In this document: piece after piece, positions 60,311 to 64,000 of the stretch
Numbering within the stretch: position 1 is the first letter of the stretch
Layout: every line of letters begins with the position of its first letter
The notes under the pieces: model-generated
Told to the model about the DNA's origin: nothing
Seen by the model: the letters and a program-made list of their open reading frames with translations, nothing else
The model's database searches: none
Origin: Oryzias latipes
Lineage: Eukaryota; Chordata; Actinopteri; Beloniformes; Adrianichthyidae
Direction: 5' to 3'
DNA: 64,000 bases
Assembly (NCBI RefSeq): GCF_002234675.1
Contig: NC_019878.2
Location: 4,776,688 to 4,840,687, forward strand
Made by a program: the position numbers and the translations under genes

Positions 60311-61224
60311 CTGAATGCTTTTCTTACATGACTCCATGGAACTGGTGGATAAAGAAGGCTGCACTATTGACCTTGTTGTACATCAAACCCAGCATTTGGA
60401 TCTTCTGATCCAGGAATCAGTGATGGTGGTTCAAAGACATGGGAACACCGATCCTCTGTGCTGACAGTTGCCCACCGATTTCCCAGGGTATGCTTCTGGA
60501 TGACCTGGTATGATCTGGGGGGGAGGTCTTTCACTATCTTCAGTGGCTCCTCAATAGTTTTTTAATCTTTACCCAGAACCCTTTGGTGACCACATCAAAA
60601 TTAAAGAACCTCAACTACCAAGGAGGACATGATCCCTCAAAGCCCTTCGGCACACTGGGGTGTGGGTCCATCAACGTTGAGGGGTTGAGCCTCTTACTTG
60701 AACTTATTTCAGGACTTTGTTTTTTTTATTTGACCTTTTTTTTTTGCTTTCAGAATATCTTATAAAAAGTTTGAAAAACTTTAGTCATGAATGCCAAGAG
60801 CCAGCTGCCCTTGTCAGAACAAGTCTGCAGTGTGGGATGGAAGCTGCACATCTTCAGGTTCTTCATCCAGGCTGTGTTTGATTGTGTTTTGATGAGTGCA
60901 TCAAAACATCATCACAAAATGATCGTTTGGGCGTAAATTCTCAGTTTGAGAGAAACCGCGCTGGAGCTGCAGCAACTGCTTGTTTTCCAGCTCCTGAAGA
61001 TTCAATCTTCTGAGATGAATGGAAACCTAAATTGTGGCTTTCACTCTCAAGCAGCACACAAACTTTGTGTCATTCGGTCATACCTTCAAATCAAAGGCAA
61101 CACTTTTCCTTTGTCGTTTAAGGCAGGTTTAGAAGACAACCTACTGGGGTCAGGTCAGTTCACCTGGCCACCACCACACCAAAACCTGTCTCCATTCACT
61201 CAATGTAAAACTGTTTCCATGCGT

Positions 61225-61605
61225 CATCCATAGACAATGCTTTACTTCCAGTTCCAACCAAATGAAGTGAATCAAGTCGCTATTTTTTGTGATATTCATA
61301 TCGCCATGTTGGAGCCGGAAATCGTAACTAAGAAGTGATTGGTCTGAGTCGGTCCGAGTCAATATTTCTATGGTTCACACCCCTACCGCTTGAAAGTGGT
61401 CGGTTTATAACATCAATAATTTCCTCTACGGAAAAAATATCTTTAGAAAAATAGAATTTTCAAGAACATGTTAAAAAATTGTCATTCTTACAAATAGAAT
61501 GACTGGGTCATTGCTGTTTACTTCTCTATAGAAGTCTATAGAGTTTTGGCTTCCATCTGGTACTTCCTGTTTGGAACACCAGGGGAGGGGGGCACTCAGT
61601 CCAGT
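61225..61605 (-). repeat. dispersed repeat family B, long copy
   Basis: Contains GCCATGTTGGAGCC, GATTGGTCTGAGTC, TTCTCTATAGAAGTCTATAG and GGTACTTCCTGTTTGG. Confidence 0.6.
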
Positions 61606-61699
61606 CCTCAGGTACAGTCAGTGGTTGAAGGTTAGGAGGTTGCAATGACGAAGTAAAGAAGTGGATGATCCACAGCTTCGTTCGGTTTGTGGTAAAAGT

Positions 61700-63500
61700 T
61701 TCCGAAAGTCAAGTTTAGCTTGGGTTCATGATGTTAGAAACCAGGAGCACCGAAGAAGCTTCCTCTCCCTGGTTGGAGGAGGAGGATAAGTAATGAAGAG
61801 CGCCCTGCTGCACACAGACCCTCCCAGCAGCACTATTCCTGCACACCGTGTGGGCGCTTCCGTCTGTGTAAGGAACGACGGATCGATGAGGAGATCCTGG
61901 TGCAGATCAGAGGACACAAGCATGTCCGCTGTGTGATTGTATCGAGGCTGAGTTCGTGTGTTCTCCAGTTCGTGTTTCAGAGTAAATAAAACCCCAGCTT
62001 CATCATGTGTGTGTGTGTGTGTTTTGTTGGTTTTTGTGTATCACCAGAGTTCTGAGTGAGAGCTGCTGCATCACTAAACTTGGATTCTGCCTTCTGTGTC
62101 ATGAGCATCAGACATGTCAGCTTCATCTCACCCTCTGAGTCTGCTGGATAGACTCTCATGTGTCTTCAGTGGTGAACTTCTCCTTGCAGATCCGATCCGA
62201 TAGGTGTTTATGGTCCCCAATGTTGGAAAATAGAAGATGATGTATTTCTGTCTGGACTGACCTGATGAGGCGTGTGACCTACAGCTCTCCAGTCCATTTA
62301 ACGTTTGGGGTTTGAGTTATGTGACATGTTCTTCTCACACCCTTGTTGTTTTGGATTGCTGCTGAGTTTGACTGTTCCTCAAAAACAACAGGAGGCATGC
62401 TGAGCTGTCGCCCTACAGGTCTGCTTTGAAAGCTCTCTGCTCATACAGGTGGAGGAATCACTGCTTCTCTCATTCTGATTAGAAAACTGTGTTCTATCTG
62501 GATCTCCAGAAATGCTGACAACTTTTTACTTCTAAACACACTTTATTATGGATCAAAGATGAAAAAAAAAAACATGAAAAGGTTTATCTGCAGAAATTGT
62601 TACCTTTCTGCGGATAAACCTTTTGTGTTTTTTCTCTCTATATTATGGGATGTCTTCTCCCTTTCTGGTCAGCAGGGTAGGTCAGGAACCTTGGTGCTCC
62701 CTGCTCAGTGTTTTGCAGAGTTCAGTCCACAGCGGTTCTCTTTGTGTGAAGATCAGCTATCTCCTCAGGAGCCATCTTGGACTCAGTTCAGCTCCTCAGA
62801 AAGTGTCAGGCTGTTCACAGGAAGAAAGGCAATGTCCGCTTAAGAGCTTCAAAATAAAAGCATGTGAATGACCTGATCGGTTTGGGGTTCTGTTGGTGCT
62901 AAGTAGATCTGGCGAAGCAGAAACACTGAACCTGAAACACAATAGGTATCTTCTTAATTTTAAATTTCCCTTCATTCAAAACAACAGACTTGGGCTTATT
63001 ATCAATAACTTGATTGGTCTGATGTCACAGAAAGGACATTTGTGCATCTTTGTAAATAAATGTGACATGGGTGTTTCTGACAGGATGCAGCACACATCAC
63101 CCACTGAGGGTCAGCTCATTTTCAGTTTCTCAGACTGACATTTTGAGATCGGTGCTTAAGATGCAAGTCAAGTCCAGATATTTCACTTTGGATCTTAAGC
63201 AGCACCAAAGTGAGGACGGAACAGATGCCAATGAAGCTGATATGCATCTGGATGAGGACAAAGTCATTTCCTTAGAGGAAAAAAGGCCATAAAGTATGGA
63301 TCATCAGGTACTCGTGTTCCTTTCACGTGGGTGCACAACCCCCTTCAGAGGAAGCCCAGGCAGAGTGCCCTTAAGGCCTGGATCTTGCAGTAGAACATGC
63401 TCTCGTGCGAAAACTGAAAGCTCTCCGGACTTTGTCCTTTATATTTTAAAATGGAAGAAAGAGAACTTCAACACATGTCCCGGTCAGCTGCTCACAAAAA
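61700..63500. other. intergenic before acvr2b
   Basis: A GT-rich run (about 62004-62022) and the hairpin at 62567-62633 are the only structures noted. An AATAAA near 61983 follows a stretch with moderate GC, but I cannot support an exon. Confidence 0.4.
62567..62633. other. near-perfect short hairpin
   Basis: Arms 62567-62596 and 62605-62633 pair over about 29 bp with one bulge and very few mismatches around the 8-base loop TTGTTACC. The core arm is AAAAGGTTTATCTGCAGAAA. It could be a MITE relic, a pre-miRNA-like hairpin or chance. Confidence 0.7.
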
Positions 63501-63529
63501 AGGCTTAAAGTGAAGGTTTGGCGTGCTTT

Positions 63530-63915
63530 TATTCTGAAAGCGGAAGCCGGAGCCCGCAGCCGCTAGCTGGATTGACGTCCCTGAAGAGTTGGTGCTCGGA
63601 GCACAGAGGGGGAGAGTGGAGAGGCTGCGGAGGGAGCAGCACGGAGGCCCGGAGAGCCAGAGCGGAGCTGAGGGATTCAAACACCGAGAGACCGCCGCGG
63701 CCGGAGCCGCTGCTGCTGCGGGGCCTGCAGGACTGTCTGTTGTTCGGGGGGGGGGGATTGAGGACCACTGCGGCCGGTGCACACGCGAAAACCCGGCGGA
63801 TCCCGCGCCCACCCGGGCCCGGCTTCGGGTCCTGGTCCGTCAATGCTGGAGAAGGATCCGGATCAGGGCTTGAGTCCAGCTGGAGGCGCGGCTGCGTCCG
63901 ACTAGAGCCGTGGAG
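63530..63915 (+). promoter_or_regulatory. CpG-rich promoter / 5' UTR of the acvr2b-like gene
   Basis: Abrupt rise in GC and CpG content compared with the AT-rich sequence to the left, directly before a signal-peptide exon. No TATA box. Open frames here are compositional. Confidence 0.6.
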
Positions 63916-63967
63916 ATGAGGCTAAGCTGGTGGGGCTGCGCGCTGCTGCTGGGGGCTGTATGTGCAG
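63916..63967 (+). CDS. acvr2b: first exon (signal peptide), probable activin receptor type 2B
   Basis: ATG at 63916 encodes MRLSWWGCALLLGAVCA and ends after the first base of a Gly codon at a donor GCAG|GTAAG. This matches the form of exon 1 in type II activin receptors (short hydrophobic leader ending in CAG, same phase). xylb lies immediately upstream, as next to ACVR2B on human 3p22. The rest of the gene is off the right edge. The call depends on synteny plus a short leader, so a different secreted or membrane protein remains possible. Confidence 0.65.
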
Positions 63968-64000
63968 GTAAGAAGACAACAACAGAACCCTGTGGTTCCG

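Noticed and set aside
61726-62159. Possible small gene before an AATAAA near 61983
   Set aside because: No frame with convincing codon pattern and no splice sites in register.
63492-63919. Several overlapping open frames of about 90-130 codons near the right edge
   Set aside because: CpG-island composition of a 5' UTR; the real start is more likely the leader ATG at 63916.

Overview
The window is a TE-rich stretch of vertebrate chromosome, almost certainly from a teleost (percomorph-like, possibly medaka-like). The genes are compact and intron-split, and the repeats are typical of ray-finned fish: Rex3/RTE LINE tails with GATG repeats, L2/Rex1-type LINE pieces, a Tc1 copy, Harbinger, piggyBac-type and hAT-type elements, and tRNA-headed SINEs. 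Species cannot be fixed from sequence alone.

Layout. Bases 1-5300 hold all but the first exon(s) of rheb (+). Bases 7150-11620 hold a complete gammaN-crystallin gene, crygn (+), with its TATA box and poly(A) signal. Bases 14706-21640 hold nub1 (-), with 14 coding exons plus a likely non-coding first exon. Bases 22151-24701 hold a small three-exon gene (-) that resembles human C9orf152. Bases 25-41.8 kb are a repeat-dense zone. It contains an intact intronless 457-codon ORF (31398-32771), a broken intronless coiled-coil gene on the other strand (35590-37052) and a Harbinger-type element. Bases 41896-49897 hold complete xylb (xylulokinase, +, 19 exons). Bases 50.3-63.5 kb are a second repeat-rich gap. 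At the right edge (63916-63967) lies a signal-peptide exon, most likely exon 1 of acvr2b, within a CpG-rich promoter.

rheb, crygn and nub1 are neighbours on human 7q36, while xylb and acvr2b are neighbours on human 3p22. The 25-42 kb repeat zone therefore sits at, or near, a junction between two conserved syntenic blocks. The genes have unrelated jobs (mTORC1 switch, lens protein, NEDD8/FAT10 turnover, sugar kinase, activin receptor) and there is no operon-like logic.

The most interesting material is the intronless pair in the repeat zone. Both have a TATA-like box and an upstream cluster of TGATGTCA/TGACATCA (CRE-like) motifs. The intact one encodes a protein I do not recognise, with a duplicated basic N-terminal repeat and two diverged copies of an approximately 95-residue domain. 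Also notable are dispersed repeat copies that grew different microsatellites at the same internal position, a half-element inverted repeat in rheb, and a short near-perfect hairpin at 62567-62633. All exon calls were made by eye from splice sites and family similarity.
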